64,000 nt of DNA from the NCBI RefSeq assembly GCF_030403745.1, contig NZ_JAQMWP010000027.1, forward strand, positions 48,088 through 112,087, read 5' to 3'. Origin of the DNA: Streptomyces sp. S.PB5 (GTDB taxonomy: Bacteria; Actinomycetota; Actinomycetes; Streptomycetales; Streptomycetaceae). Of this stretch, positions 52,135 to 61,518 are shown piece after piece. A program made the translations under genes and the position numbers. The notes under the pieces were generated by a model. The model saw only the letters and a program-made list of their open reading frames with translations. It did no database searches and was not told the DNA's origin. Positions within the stretch are counted from its first letter, which is position 1; every line of letters begins with the position of its first letter.

Positions 52135-53979
52135 CTACCCGGGGTAGACCGGCGCCGTCCCGTCCTTGAGCACCTGCTGCCACTTCGACCCCGCCGAGAG
52201 CCGGACGATGCCGTCCTCCTCCGAGTACGCCAGCAGCGGAAGTTGCTCGTTCTCGGACGAGGCGAGGGCCTTCACCCCCGTCAGCGCGGCCGGCGCCGCC
52301 TCCACCGGCGTGGAGCCGTCGACCTGGACGTACGCCATCTGCTGCACGCCGCCCCGTTCGCGCCCCACCACCACGAGCCGGCTGCCCCCCGCCCAGGACA
52401 TGGCGGTGACCTCCTCCAACTGCGGTGTCACCGAGCGAGGTTCGACGACCGCCACGGCCTTCTCCCCGCCCGCCTCGTCGCCCCGCTCGATCCGCCCGAC
52501 GTAGAGGGACTTCTTGCCGCCCTTCTCCACGATCAGTGCGATCCGCGCTCCGTCGGCGGCCACCCGCACCGCGTCGATGCGTCCGTCGAGCCCCGTGGTG
52601 TCGACCTCGACCGGCTGGCCCGCACCCTGCTTCAGGAGCAGCAGCCGGGGACGGTCGGGATCGCGGTCGGCCACCCACAGGTCACCGTCACCGTCCCAAC
52701 TGGGCGTGGTGAGCCGGTCGTTCTCGGTCTTGCCCTTGCTGCGCAGGACCGGCTCGCCGAGCGAGGCACCCGACACCAGCGACCCGACGTACAGCGAGCC
52801 GCCGTCGAGGGAGACCCCGGCCGCCTTGCGTTCGTCCCGGGACACCGCGGCCGACCGCAGCGGCTTCTCGCCCTCGCCGAGCGCGCCCGGCACCGGCTCG
52901 AAGGCGTCCAGGTCGTCGCTGTCGCTGTCCAGCCGTACGAGCCGGTGCTTGCCGTCGACGAAGTACTGGTAATCGTCGTTCGCGGCCTCGTGCACGACGA
53001 GGTTCTCGGCGGCGATCTCGGTCAGGTCGCACAGCCGTGTGCCGTCCGACCGCTGCAATTCGACCTCGTCCACGCCCGTGGGGGTGAGATCCCGCAGTGT
53101 GAACAGGAGTTGGGCGGCCATCTCCTTGCACTTGTCCTGACCGATCCGGTTCGCCTTGACGTTCAGGGGCACGGTCAGTCTGTTCTGGTCGTCCGGCGCC
53201 AGCGAGCCGATGCCCTTCTTCAGGGTCGTCCCCGTGGGGTAGCTCGACCTGACCACCGGGTCCAGCCAGCGTGAGGGCCCCGCGAGCAGCAGACTCACCG
53301 TCTGTGTCAGCGGATCGACCTTCTTGCGCACCCAGACGGGGTCGGCCACGGCCACCGGCTGCGTGTCCGACCCGGTCGACGAGTTCGAGGCGAAGTAATA
53401 CCGGTTGACCGACGTGTAGTTGCGCAGGAAGTCCGACTTGCCCATGACCACGCCCGGCGGCGGCCGGTCGATGCGCCACTGTTTGGACTTCTTCTCGCGC
53501 ACGAGGTGCAGCCGCTTGTCGTACTGACCATCCGCGGGCGCGTACGCCTGCTGCGCGTCCACGGTGGCGACCTTGTCGCCCTCCAGGCTGAACTCGGCGG
53601 TGTCCGACGGCTCGTCCCGGCCGCTCGTGGACCTCTGCTCCGGGTCGGGCCCGGCCGCGAGCACCGTGAGCGACGCCTTGGGATCCCACCGGTCCGAGGC
53701 GTACTTGGTCAGATACTTGTGCGCCGTCTCGAAACCGGGATCGTCGCTGGTCAGTGCCTCGAGAAAGCCGTCCACGATCTCCCTCGCGTCGGCGTTCTCC
53801 CGAGGCGGCAGAGCGAAGACCCGCACCGGTGTGTCCTGCCGGGGCGTCGATTCCACCCCGCGCAGATCCCCGCTGTCCGGCATGGACGCGCACCCCGCCA
53901 GCAGTACGGCTCCGCACGCGACGGACACCACCGTGCGCACCGGCCTCCGCCCGCCGCCCGCAGCCCGGTCAGCGCCCAC
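52135..53979 (-). CDS. lpqB: Lipoprotein LpqB (MtrAB accessory protein)
   Basis: LpqB is a membrane-anchored lipoprotein that interacts with the sensor MtrB and modulates signalling. The 614-residue protein starts at GTG with GGAGG seven bases upstream and overlaps the mtrB end by 11 bp. The signal peptide ends in the lipobox LLAGC. The N-terminal GerMN-like region (VFALPPRENADAREIVDGFLEALTSD ... LLLAGPSRWLDP) is followed by a C-terminal beta-propeller-like region with WDGDGDLWVADRD and MSWAGGSRLVVV. The order mtrA-mtrB-lpqB is conserved in actinobacteria. Confidence 0.95.
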   Translation of the reverse strand: MGADRAAGGGRRPVRTVVSVACGAVLLAGCASMPDSGDLRGVESTPRQDTPVRVFALPPRENADAREIVDGFLEALTSDDPGFETAHKYLTKYASDRWDPKASLTVLAAGPDPEQRSTSGRDEPSDTAEFSLEGDKVATVDAQQAYAPADGQYDKRLHLVREKKSKQWRIDRPPPGVVMGKSDFLRNYTSVNRYYFASNSSTGSDTQPVAVADPVWVRKKVDPLTQTVSLLLAGPSRWLDPVVRSSYPTGTTLKKGIGSLAPDDQNRLTVPLNVKANRIGQDKCKEMAAQLLFTLRDLTPTGVDEVELQRSDGTRLCDLTEIAAENLVVHEAANDDYQYFVDGKHRLVRLDSDSDDLDAFEPVPGALGEGEKPLRSAAVSRDERKAAGVSLDGGSLYVGSLVSGASLGEPVLRSKGKTENDRLTTPSWDGDGDLWVADRDPDRPRLLLLKQGAGQPVEVDTTGLDGRIDAVRVAADGARIALIVEKGGKKSLYVGRIERGDEAGGEKAVAVVEPRSVTPQLEEVTAMSWAGGSRLVVVGRERGGVQQMAYVQVDGSTPVEAAPAALTGVKALASSENEQLPLLAYSEEDGIVRLSAGSKWQQVLKDGTAPVYPG

Positions 53980-56047
53980 GACTTGCCTCCCCTTGCTTGC
54001 TCCGGTCCGCCGCGTCCGACGGCCGCCCGTCCGACGGCCGCCCGTCCGACGGCGGCGCGTCCACGGCGGCGGCCGTGTCGTCCGCCGGTCGCGCTCCCCC
54101 GGTGGGCCGCGGCACCACGCGCGCGCCGTTGCCCGGCAGCGCCGTCGGATCCGCGGTGGGAGGCACGGCAGGCACCCGCGGCGCGAGCGGCGCCGGTTCA
54201 CCTGAGGTCTGCACCGGCACGGTGGCGCGCTTCTCCCCGTCGCCCGCCCCGCGCGGCAGACCGGCGTCATTAAGTCCACGATTGCGGCGTGAGTCCTTGG
54301 GCTCCAGCGGTATCGGCGACCCCCGCAGCGGTTCGTCCGCCGTCCTGGGCAGCGTCAGCCGGAACTGCGACCCGCCGCCCGGCTCACCCCACGCCTGCAG
54401 CCAGCCGCCGTGCAGCCGCGCGTCCTCCAGCGCGATGGACAGCCCGAGCCCCGTACCACCGGTGGTACGCGCGCGTGCCGGGTCGGCCCGCCAGAAGCGG
54501 CTGAACACCCGGGTCGCTTCACCGGGCTTGAGGCCCACGCCGTAGTCGCGCACCGCGACCGCGACGGCCCCGCCCGCCGCGGCCAGCTTGACCACGACGT
54601 CCTTGCCCTCGCCGTGCTCCACGGCGTTGACGACGAGATTGCGCAGCACCCGCTCCACCCGCCGGGCGTCCGCCTCGGCGACGACGGGCTGCTGGTCTCC
54701 CACGACCCGGATGCGCGTGCCCTTGCGGTCGGCGAGTGGCGCGGCCCCGCTGACGACCCGCTGCACGACCTCCCTGAGGTCGATCGGCTCCGCCTCCAGC
54801 GCCGCCGCGCCCGCGTCGAACCGGCTGATCTCCAGCAGATCGGCGAGCAGCGACTCGAACCGGTCCAGCTGATCGGCCAGCAGCTCCGCCGACCGCGCGG
54901 TCACCGGATCGAAGTCCTCCCGCGCGTCATGGATGACGTCCGCGGCCATCCGTACGGTCGTCAGCGGCGTCCGCAGCTCGTGCGACACGTCGGACACGAA
55001 CCGCCGCTGCATCCGCGACAGGTCCTCCAGCTGCTGGATCTTCAGCTGAAGGTTCTGCGCCATCTTGTTGAAGGCCTCACCCAGGCGGGCGATGTCGTCC
55101 TCACCGGTGACCTTCATACGTTCCTGAAGCCGCCCCGCGGACAGCCGCTCGGCGATCCCGGCCGCCATCCGCACCGGCGTCACGACCTGCCGCACCACCA
55201 GCCAGGCGATGGCCCCGAGGAGTACGACGACGAAGAGCCCGGCAGTCGCCAGCGTCCCCTTCACCAGGCTCAGCGACTTCTCCTCCTGGGTGAGCGGGAA
55301 GAGGTAGTAGAGCTGGTACGGCTCGTCGTTGGGGTCGTCGACCTGCTTGCCGATGATCAGCGCGGGCTGCGACTCCTTGCCGTCGGTGTACACGATCCGG
55401 GTGTAGCTCTGGGCCGCCGGCGTGGTGCCTTCGTCGAGACGGTCCCGCAGGGCCTCGGGCACACTCCCGGTCGCGAAGACGTTTCCGGAGGCGCGCGGAC
55501 CGCGCCCGCCGCTGTCTCCCCCGGCGGGCAGCGTGACGACGTCGAAGGCGCCCTGGCCGCCGCTGGAGAGGGACTCCACGAGGTCGCCCATCCACTGGCT
55601 GACGTTCTGGCTGCTCCGGCCGTCGTCCGTGCCCGCGGCATCCTCGCCGCCCGCGCCGGCCGCCGCCGCGTCCGCCTTCTGCTCGGCCACGGCGAAACCA
55701 CCCGTGGCCTGGCTCTGCGACGCCTTCACCTTGGCGTCGAGGAGCCCGTTGCGCACCTGGCCGATGACGACGAAGCCGAGCAGCAGCACCACGCCCAGTG
55801 ACATCAGCAGCGTGGTGACGACGACCTTGAGCTGGATGTTGCGCCGCCACAGCCGCATGACGGGCAGCAGCGGCCGGCGCACCCAGCGCATGAACAGCCT
55901 CAGGACCGGGCTGCCCTGGACTCCGCCCTGCAGCAGCCCGCCCTCCAGGAAGCGGCCCCAGCGGGAACCCGACGTCTGCCGGCCGACAGGCCGCTCCGTA
56001 CCGGACCCGGTCCGCCCGGGCGACGAAGCGGCACTGTCTCCGGACAT
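53969..56047 (-). CDS. mtrB: Sensor histidine kinase MtrB
   Basis: The 692-residue kinase has membrane helices at about 73-97 and 266-286, an extracytoplasmic domain between them with an Ala/Gly/Asp-rich stretch, and a HAMP region. The DHp domain has His356 in FVSDVSHELRTPLTTVRM. The ATPase domain shows NLVVNAVEHGEG (N box), RDYGVGL (G1) and GGTGLGLSIA (G2). Both termini carry long disordered tails; the C-terminal tail has SDGRPSDGRPSDA repeats. It starts just past the mtrA stop and overlaps lpqB, so the three genes are cotranscribed. MtrB phosphorylates MtrA to control wall, division and development. Confidence 0.96.
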   Translation of the reverse strand: MSGDSAASSPGRTGSGTERPVGRQTSGSRWGRFLEGGLLQGGVQGSPVLRLFMRWVRRPLLPVMRLWRRNIQLKVVVTTLLMSLGVVLLLGFVVIGQVRNGLLDAKVKASQSQATGGFAVAEQKADAAAAGAGGEDAAGTDDGRSSQNVSQWMGDLVESLSSGGQGAFDVVTLPAGGDSGGRGPRASGNVFATGSVPEALRDRLDEGTTPAAQSYTRIVYTDGKESQPALIIGKQVDDPNDEPYQLYYLFPLTQEEKSLSLVKGTLATAGLFVVVLLGAIAWLVVRQVVTPVRMAAGIAERLSAGRLQERMKVTGEDDIARLGEAFNKMAQNLQLKIQQLEDLSRMQRRFVSDVSHELRTPLTTVRMAADVIHDAREDFDPVTARSAELLADQLDRFESLLADLLEISRFDAGAAALEAEPIDLREVVQRVVSGAAPLADRKGTRIRVVGDQQPVVAEADARRVERVLRNLVVNAVEHGEGKDVVVKLAAAGGAVAVAVRDYGVGLKPGEATRVFSRFWRADPARARTTGGTGLGLSIALEDARLHGGWLQAWGEPGGGSQFRLTLPRTADEPLRGSPIPLEPKDSRRNRGLNDAGLPRGAGDGEKRATVPVQTSGEPAPLAPRVPAVPPTADPTALPGNGARVVPRPTGGARPADDTAAAVDAPPSDGRPSDGRPSDAADRSKQGEASRGR

Positions 56048-56048
56048 G

Positions 56049-56738
56049 TCAGCTGGGTCCTGCCTTGTATCCCACACCACGAACGGTCACCACGATCTCC
56101 GGCCGCTCCGGGTCCTTCTCGACCTTGGAGCGCAGCCGCTGCACATGCACATTGACCAGGCGGGTGTCGGCGGCATGCCGGTAGCCCCACACCTGCTCAA
56201 GGAGCACCTCACGCGTGAACACCTGCCACGGCTTGCGCGCCAGCGCGACCAGCAGGTCGAACTCCAGCGGCGTCAGCGCGATCGACTGACCGTCCCGCTT
56301 CACGGAGTGACCGGCCACATCGATGACGAGATCACCGATGGCAAGCTGCTCCGGCGCCGGCTCCTCCGACCTCCGCAGCCGCGCCCGGATACGGGCGACG
56401 AGCTCCTTCGGCTTGAACGGCTTCACGATGTAGTCGTCGGCGCCCGACTCCAGGCCCACGACGACATCGACGGTGTCGCTCTTCGCCGTGAGCATCACGA
56501 TCGGTACCCCGGACTCCGCCCTGATCAGGCGGCACACCTCGATGCCGTCCCGGCCGGGCAGCATCAGGTCCAGGAGCACCAGATCCGGCTTGGTCTCACG
56601 GAATGCGGCCAGCGCCTTGTCGCCGTCGGCTACGAAAGACGGCTCAAAACCTTCACCACGCAGCACGATGCCGAGCATCTCGGCCAGTGCGGTGTCGTCG
56701 TCGACGACAAGGACTCGTCCCTTCATAAACGCCATCAT
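56049..56738 (-). CDS. mtrA: Response regulator MtrA (OmpR family)
   Basis: The 229-residue regulator has its receiver at residues 6-120, with phosphoacceptor Asp57 (LVLLDLMLPGRDG) and Lys106 in IVKPFKP. The OmpR winged helix follows (LTPLEFDLLVALARKPWQVFTREVLLEQVWGYRHAADTRLVNVHV). The start MMAFMKGRVLVVDDD is kept because homologues begin with a similar MM-F-MKGR. ATG codons at 56735 and 56726 are alternatives. It is the first gene of mtrA-mtrB-lpqB. The upstream 100 bp hold several GTSAC repeats that may be autoregulatory sites. Confidence 0.97.
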   Translation of the reverse strand: MMAFMKGRVLVVDDDTALAEMLGIVLRGEGFEPSFVADGDKALAAFRETKPDLVLLDLMLPGRDGIEVCRLIRAESGVPIVMLTAKSDTVDVVVGLESGADDYIVKPFKPKELVARIRARLRRSEEPAPEQLAIGDLVIDVAGHSVKRDGQSIALTPLEFDLLVALARKPWQVFTREVLLEQVWGYRHAADTRLVNVHVQRLRSKVEKDPERPEIVVTVRGVGYKAGPS

Positions 56739-56753
56739 CCCATTCTCATAACA

Positions 56754-56860
56754 GTGACAGAGGCGCTGGTGAGCAGGGTCACTGGCCCGTGACGATAGTC
56801 GTACCCGGCCGTCACTGTCTGCCCCCGTCCGGCGACACGGATGTCAGTGACGGATGTCAG
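56754..56860. promoter_or_regulatory. GTSAC repeat cluster upstream of mtrA (possible MtrA sites)
   Basis: Five GTGAC/GTCAC pentamers occur in about 100 bp (56754, 56778, 56789, 56811, 56847). Two form GTCAC-N6-GTGAC at 56778-56793, fitting the paired GTNAC pattern I recall for MtrA. An 11-bp direct repeat ACGGATGTCAG lies at 56837 and 56850. The promoter of the mtrA operon must lie in this 197-bp gap. Confidence 0.5.
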
Positions 56861-56935
56861 CTACCCAGCGTAGGCGCACCCTGACCGCGCCACCGGCCCC
56901 ACACCTTTCGGCCGGGCCCGCGCCCCGCCGGGCCG

Positions 56936-58078
56936 CTAGCCGATCGTCACCTGACGCGACCTGGCAACCAGCTCCTCCAGAGCCTCCGCCGTCACGGGCG
57001 AAACAACGCCCTCTTCCGTGACGATCGCGGTCACCAGCTCGGGCGGCGTCACATCGAACGCCGGGTTGTACGCCTGCGTCCCCAATGGCGCCACCGGCAT
57101 CCCCCCGCCCGCTCCGGTCACCGGCATCTGAGGAGCGCTGACCTCCGTCACCTCGAACCCGGGCCGCTGCTCGACCTCGATGGACGCCCCCTCCGGAGTC
57201 TCCAGATCCACCGTCGTCACCGGCGCCACCACGATGAACGGCACATGGTGGTACCGCGCGAGCACCGCGAGCGGGTAGCTCCCCACCTTGTTCGCCACCG
57301 ACCCGTCGGCCGCGATCCGGTCCGCCCCGATCAGCACGGCGTCCACCTCGCCCGCCGCGAACAGCGACCCCGCCGCATTGTCCGTCAGCAAGGTGTACGC
57401 CATTCCGGTGCGCGCCGCCTCGTACGCCGTCAGACGGGCGCCCTGCAGCAGCGGACGTGTCTCGTCCACCCACAGCCGCCGCAGCTGCCCCGCCCGATGC
57501 GCCGCCAACGCCACAGCGAACGCCGTCCCCTCCCCGCCCGACACCAGCGAACCGGTGTTGCAGTGCGTGAGAATCCGGTGCCCGCCACCCGGCAGCAGCT
57601 CGTCCAGCAGCGCCAGCCCGCGCTCCGCCATCCGCGCGCTCGCCTCGGCGTCCTCCTGGTGCAGCGTCCGCGCCGCCTCCAGCGCCACCACCGCGGCCTG
57701 CCCGGCATCACCGCTCCTGCCGAGCTCGGCCCGGTACGCGGACTGTGCCCGGCGCACCCCGACGGCGAGATTCACCGCGGTGGGCCGCGCACCCGCCAGC
57801 ACGGTCGCAGCCTCGTCGACGTCGAACCCGCGAGCGGCGGCGAGCGCGACCCCGTACGCTCCGGCGATGCCGAGCAGCGGCGCCCCGCGCACGGCGAGCG
57901 AACGGATCGCCTCCACCAGCGCGGACGCGTCCGTACAGACCAGTTCGACCTCCTCGGCCGGCAGCCTCGTCTGGTCCAGGAGGACCACGACAGGACCTTC
58001 GGGTGGCTCCTCCCAGCGGATCGCCGGTATCTCGGTCGGCCTGCTGTCCTCGCCGGATTGCGCGTACTGATCAGCCAT
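56936..58078 (-). CDS. mtnA: S-methyl-5-thioribose-1-phosphate isomerase
   Basis: MtnA converts methylthioribose-1-phosphate to methylthioribulose-1-phosphate in methionine salvage. The 380-residue protein has RGAPLLGIAGAYGVALAA, the catalytic Cys in ILTHCNTGSLVSGG and the catalytic Asp in IGADRIAADGSVANKVGSY. TPPELVTAIVTEEG is at the C-terminus. The ATG at MADQYAQSG agrees with family length; the open frame upstream is spurious. No other salvage gene is adjacent. It ends about 200 bp upstream of mtrA on the same strand and is divergent from the membrane-protein operon. Confidence 0.94.
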   Translation of the reverse strand: MADQYAQSGEDSRPTEIPAIRWEEPPEGPVVVLLDQTRLPAEEVELVCTDASALVEAIRSLAVRGAPLLGIAGAYGVALAAARGFDVDEAATVLAGARPTAVNLAVGVRRAQSAYRAELGRSGDAGQAAVVALEAARTLHQEDAEASARMAERGLALLDELLPGGGHRILTHCNTGSLVSGGEGTAFAVALAAHRAGQLRRLWVDETRPLLQGARLTAYEAARTGMAYTLLTDNAAGSLFAAGEVDAVLIGADRIAADGSVANKVGSYPLAVLARYHHVPFIVVAPVTTVDLETPEGASIEVEQRPGFEVTEVSAPQMPVTGAGGGMPVAPLGTQAYNPAFDVTPPELVTAIVTEEGVVSPVTAEALEELVARSRQVTIG

Positions 58079-58218
58079 GCGGTCAGTCTGCCCCGTATCC
58101 GGCGGACAATTGAAGGTGTGCAGCCGATACCGTGCCCGGTCCCCCGATGACCACCCCATGGCACGATGGCTGCCAACCTGCCGCCGCGACCGCGGACGGG
58201 CACCGTGAAGGAGCGACG

Positions 58219-59568
58219 ATGAAAGACACTCCGGGCTGGGCTTCGCCCGGATCTGCGCCGTCCGACGGGCAGGAGCCCGGTGCGTCCGGGCCTGCCGAGC
58301 CCGCAGACCGTCCCGGTCCCTCGGACCAGCCCGGCCAGGACCCACAGGGCACCGGCTCGAAGTGGTCCAAGGAGCAGCCGCCGCCCGCCCAGTGGTCCGC
58401 CCCGACCGGACCGCCGCCCCCCGGCCAGACGCCCCCGCCCCCACCACCCGGCCCGGGCTGGGGCAACCCGCCCCCGGCCGGCCCCGGCGGCGCCGGTCAC
58501 GGCGGTTACGGAGGCCAGGGCGGCTACGGCGGATACGGCGGCCCCGGTGGCTGGGGAAGCGGCTGGGGCGGCCCCCCGCCCGCGGCCAAGCCCGGCGTGA
58601 TCCCGCTCCGCCCGCTCGGCGTGGGCGAGATCCTCGACGGCGCCGTCTCCACGATGCGCACCTACTGGCGCACGGTCCTGGGCATCTCTCTGACCGTCGC
58701 GATCGTCACCCAGATCGTCGTCATCCTCCTCGAAGGCCTGGTCCTCGACGACACCAGCACCGCGGCCCTCGACGACCCCAGCGCCACCGTCGACGAACTG
58801 ACCCGCGCCATGGGCGACGCCATGCTCAGCTCCGGTGTCGTCTTCCTGATCTCGCTGATCGGCACGATCGTGGCGACCGCCCTGCTCACGACGGTCACCA
58901 GCCGTGCCGTCCTCGGCAAATCGGTGACCATCGGCGAGGCCTGGCGCGACGCGCGCCCGCAGGTGGCCAAGTTGTTCGGCCTGATCTTCCTGCTGATCCT
59001 CATCGCCTTCGCGGTCGTCGCGGTCGGGACCCTGCCGGGCATCCTCGTGGCCGTCGGCGGATCGGGCGACGCGGGTGCCGGACTCGCCGTCCTGGGCGGT
59101 CTCGCCGCCGGCGTCGTCGCCCTGTGGCTGATGATCCGCTTCTCCCTGGCCTCGCCCGCGCTGATGCTGGAGAAGCAGAGCATCGTGAAGTCGCTGGGCC
59201 GGTCCGCGAAACTGGTCCGCGGCTCCTGGTGGCGCGTCTTCGGCATCCAGCTGCTCGCCACGATCATCGCCAACGTCGTCGCCTCGATCGTGGTGATCCC
59301 CTTCGCCTTCCTCGCCAGCGCGCTGGACGGCGAGGGCTTCACCGGGATCCTGAACAGCGGCGGCGACCTCGGCTGGACGTTCCTGATCGTCAGCGGCATC
59401 GGCTCGGTGATCGGATCCATGATCACCTTCCCGATCACGGCGGGCGTCACCGTGCTCCTCTACATCGACCAGCGCATCCGCCGCGAGGCCCTCGACCTCG
59501 AACTGGCCCGCGCGGCAGGCGTCCAGGACTACGGCTCCGGCACGCCCGGCGCCACTCCCGGAGGCTGA
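58219..59568 (+). CDS. Polytopic membrane protein with Pro/Gly-rich N-terminus
   Basis: The 449-residue protein starts at an ATG with GAAGGAG seven bases before. Residues 1-125 are Pro/Gly-rich with GGYGGQGGYGGYGGPGG repeats. The C-terminal 320 residues begin VIPLRPLGVGEILDGAVSTMRTYWRTVL and hold about six membrane helices. This resembles the membrane domain seen in some glycerophosphodiester phosphodiesterases and in Streptomyces proteins of unknown function. No catalytic domain is attached. It is the first gene of a five-gene unit; the next begins 4 bp after its stop. Confidence 0.82.
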   Translation: MKDTPGWASPGSAPSDGQEPGASGPAEPADRPGPSDQPGQDPQGTGSKWSKEQPPPAQWSAPTGPPPPGQTPPPPPPGPGWGNPPPAGPGGAGHGGYGGQGGYGGYGGPGGWGSGWGGPPPAAKPGVIPLRPLGVGEILDGAVSTMRTYWRTVLGISLTVAIVTQIVVILLEGLVLDDTSTAALDDPSATVDELTRAMGDAMLSSGVVFLISLIGTIVATALLTTVTSRAVLGKSVTIGEAWRDARPQVAKLFGLIFLLILIAFAVVAVGTLPGILVAVGGSGDAGAGLAVLGGLAAGVVALWLMIRFSLASPALMLEKQSIVKSLGRSAKLVRGSWWRVFGIQLLATIIANVVASIVVIPFAFLASALDGEGFTGILNSGGDLGWTFLIVSGIGSVIGSMITFPITAGVTVLLYIDQRIRREALDLELARAAGVQDYGSGTPGATPGG

Positions 59569-59572
59569 TGCG

Positions 59573-60331
59573 GTGAGCCTGGCGGGGGGAGTTCTCACAT
59601 CGGTACCGCTGCCGCACACGGTCGTGCGCGCCGGCGACACCGTCATGCTGTCGCTGTCGCGCTCCGGCGACGAACCACCGATCACCATCCCGCGTGATCC
59701 CGCGCGAGAGGCGGCTCGACGCGAGCTGTCCAAGCGGCTGTACCACGAGAACGACCCCGGCTGGTTCCAGCGCGCCCTCGACACCTTCTGGACATGGGTC
59801 AGCGAACTGTTCGGCACGGCCGCGACCGCCGCCCCCGGCGGCGCACTCGGCCTCGTCGTCATCGTCCTGGCCGTCCTCGCGGTCCTGGGCGCCCTGTGGT
59901 GGCGCCTGGGCACCCCGCGCCGCGAACCCGCCTCCTCCGCAGCCCTGTTCGACGACCGCCCCCGCAGCGCCGCCGAACACCGCGCGGCATCCGAGGCACA
60001 CGCCGCCCAGGGCCACTGGAACCAGGCCGTGCAGGAACGTATGCGAGCCATCGTCCGCTCCCTGGAGGAACGCGCCCTCCTCGACATCCGCCCCGGCCGC
60101 ACCGCGGACGAGGCCGCCGCCGAGGCCGCCCGCGCCCTCCCCTCACAAGCAGCCCGACTGCACGCGGCCGCCCGGGACTTCGACGACGTCACATACGGCG
60201 GCCGCAGGGCCAGCGAGCCGTCGTACCACCGCATCGCCGAACTCGACCGCGACCTGGAACGCACCAAGCCCCAGCTCGCGAGCAGCACCACCAGCGCGGC
60301 CCACAACACCCGCCAGGGAGCCGCCGAATGA
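59573..60331 (+). CDS. DUF4129-domain membrane protein
   Basis: The 252-residue protein starts at GTG with GGAGG nine bases upstream. A hydrophobic N-terminal stretch and the segment ELSKRLYHENDPGWFQRALDTFWTWVSELF precede a membrane helix (about 85-105). The cytoplasmic C-terminus carries the DUF4129 helix HWNQAVQERMRAIVRSLEER and RPGRTADEAAAEAA. Members accompany MoxR-DUF58 operons. Function is unknown; a role in envelope or transglutaminase-like complexes has been proposed for the wider family. Its stop overlaps the next start (ATGA). Confidence 0.82.
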   Translation: MSLAGGVLTSVPLPHTVVRAGDTVMLSLSRSGDEPPITIPRDPAREAARRELSKRLYHENDPGWFQRALDTFWTWVSELFGTAATAAPGGALGLVVIVLAVLAVLGALWWRLGTPRREPASSAALFDDRPRSAAEHRAASEAHAAQGHWNQAVQERMRAIVRSLEERALLDIRPGRTADEAAAEAARALPSQAARLHAAARDFDDVTYGGRRASEPSYHRIAELDRDLERTKPQLASSTTSAAHNTRQGAAE

Positions 60332-61518
60332 CCACCGAGGCCACGCTCCCGGCCACGTCGGTCTCGCCCACCGCACGCCAGCTCTGGACCCGCTCCCGAG
60401 GCATCGTGCTCGCCCTCGCGCTCCTCCTGGCGGCGGCGGTCACGATCGCCGTGATCCGCTCCGACGCCCGGCACGGCAACCTCGACCCGCGCTCCGCCGA
60501 CCCGCTCGGCAGCCGAGCGGTCGCCGAACTCCTCGCCGACCGCGGCGTGTCCACCCGCGTGGTCACCACCCTCGACGAAGCCCGCACCGCGGCCGGCCCG
60601 GACACCACCCTCCTGGTCGCCCTCCCCGACCTGCTGACGCACCGTCAACAGACCCGGCTGCACTCCGCGACCGCCGCCTCCGGCGGCCGAACCGTCCTCA
60701 TCGCCCCCGGCGGCGCCTCCGTCGGCCGACTCGCCCCCGACGTCACGGCCGACCCCGCCACCAGCACCGACTCCACGCTCGACCCCGACTGCGACCTGCC
60801 CGCCGCCCAGCGCGCCGGCGCAGCCGACACGGGCGGCATCCGCTACACGACCCTCCACCCCGACGCCGACGCCTGCTACCCCAGCCAGCGCCTGGCCACC
60901 CTGCTGCGCATCCCGGCGACCAGGGGCGGCGACACCGTCGTCCTCGGCGCGCCCGACATCCTCCACAACGACCGCCTCGACGAGCAGGGCAACGCCTCCC
61001 TCGCCCTCCAACTCCTCGGCTCCCGCCCCCATCTGGTCTGGTACCTCCCCTCACTCTCCGACTCCTCGGCCGCCACCGAGGACGAACGCAGCTTCTTCGA
61101 CCTGCTCCCCGCAGGCTGGAAATGGGGCACACTCCAGCTCTTCATCGCCGCAGCCCTCGCCGCCCTCTGGCGGGCACGCCGACTCGGCCCCCTGGTGCCC
61201 GAAAAACTCCCCGTGGCGATCCGCGCCTCCGAAACCGTCGAAGGCCGCGCCCGCCTCTACCGCAAAGCCAACGCCCGCGACCGCGCGGCCGCCGCTCTGC
61301 GCTCCACCACCCGCACCCGCCTCGCCCCCCTCGTAGGCGTCCCCGTCGCCCAGGCGCACGCGCCCGAAGCTCTGCTCCCCGCCCTGTCCGCCCATCTCCA
61401 CAGCGACGGACAGACCCTGCCGACCCTCCTCTTCGGCCCGCCGCCCCGCGACGACGCGGCCCTCATCTCCCTCGCCGACCAACTCGACGCCCTCGAAAGA
61501 GAGGTACGCCGTCCATGA
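60328..61518 (+). CDS. DUF4350-domain membrane protein
   Basis: The 396-residue protein has an N-terminal membrane helix (GIVLALALLLAAAVTIAVI). An extracytoplasmic alpha/beta domain follows that fits DUF4350 (DPLGSRAVAELLADRGVSTRVVTTLDEA, TTLLVALPDLL), with two Cys (DPDCDLP, DACYPS). A second helix near 270-288 (LQLFIAAALAALW) comes after SFFDLLPAGWKWG. The tail is cytoplasmic. It is translationally coupled on both sides by ATGA overlaps, so it works with the DUF4129 protein and the MoxR ATPase. Confidence 0.85.
   Translation: MTTEATLPATSVSPTARQLWTRSRGIVLALALLLAAAVTIAVIRSDARHGNLDPRSADPLGSRAVAELLADRGVSTRVVTTLDEARTAAGPDTTLLVALPDLLTHRQQTRLHSATAASGGRTVLIAPGGASVGRLAPDVTADPATSTDSTLDPDCDLPAAQRAGAADTGGIRYTTLHPDADACYPSQRLATLLRIPATRGGDTVVLGAPDILHNDRLDEQGNASLALQLLGSRPHLVWYLPSLSDSSAATEDERSFFDLLPAGWKWGTLQLFIAAALAALWRARRLGPLVPEKLPVAIRASETVEGRARLYRKANARDRAAAALRSTTRTRLAPLVGVPVAQAHAPEALLPALSAHLHSDGQTLPTLLFGPPPRDDAALISLADQLDALEREVRRP

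Noticed and set aside
57772..61032. 1,086-codon minus-strand open frame overlapping mtnA and the membrane operon
   Set aside because: It crosses the mtnA start in another frame and opposes coupled plus-strand genes; low-complexity composition.
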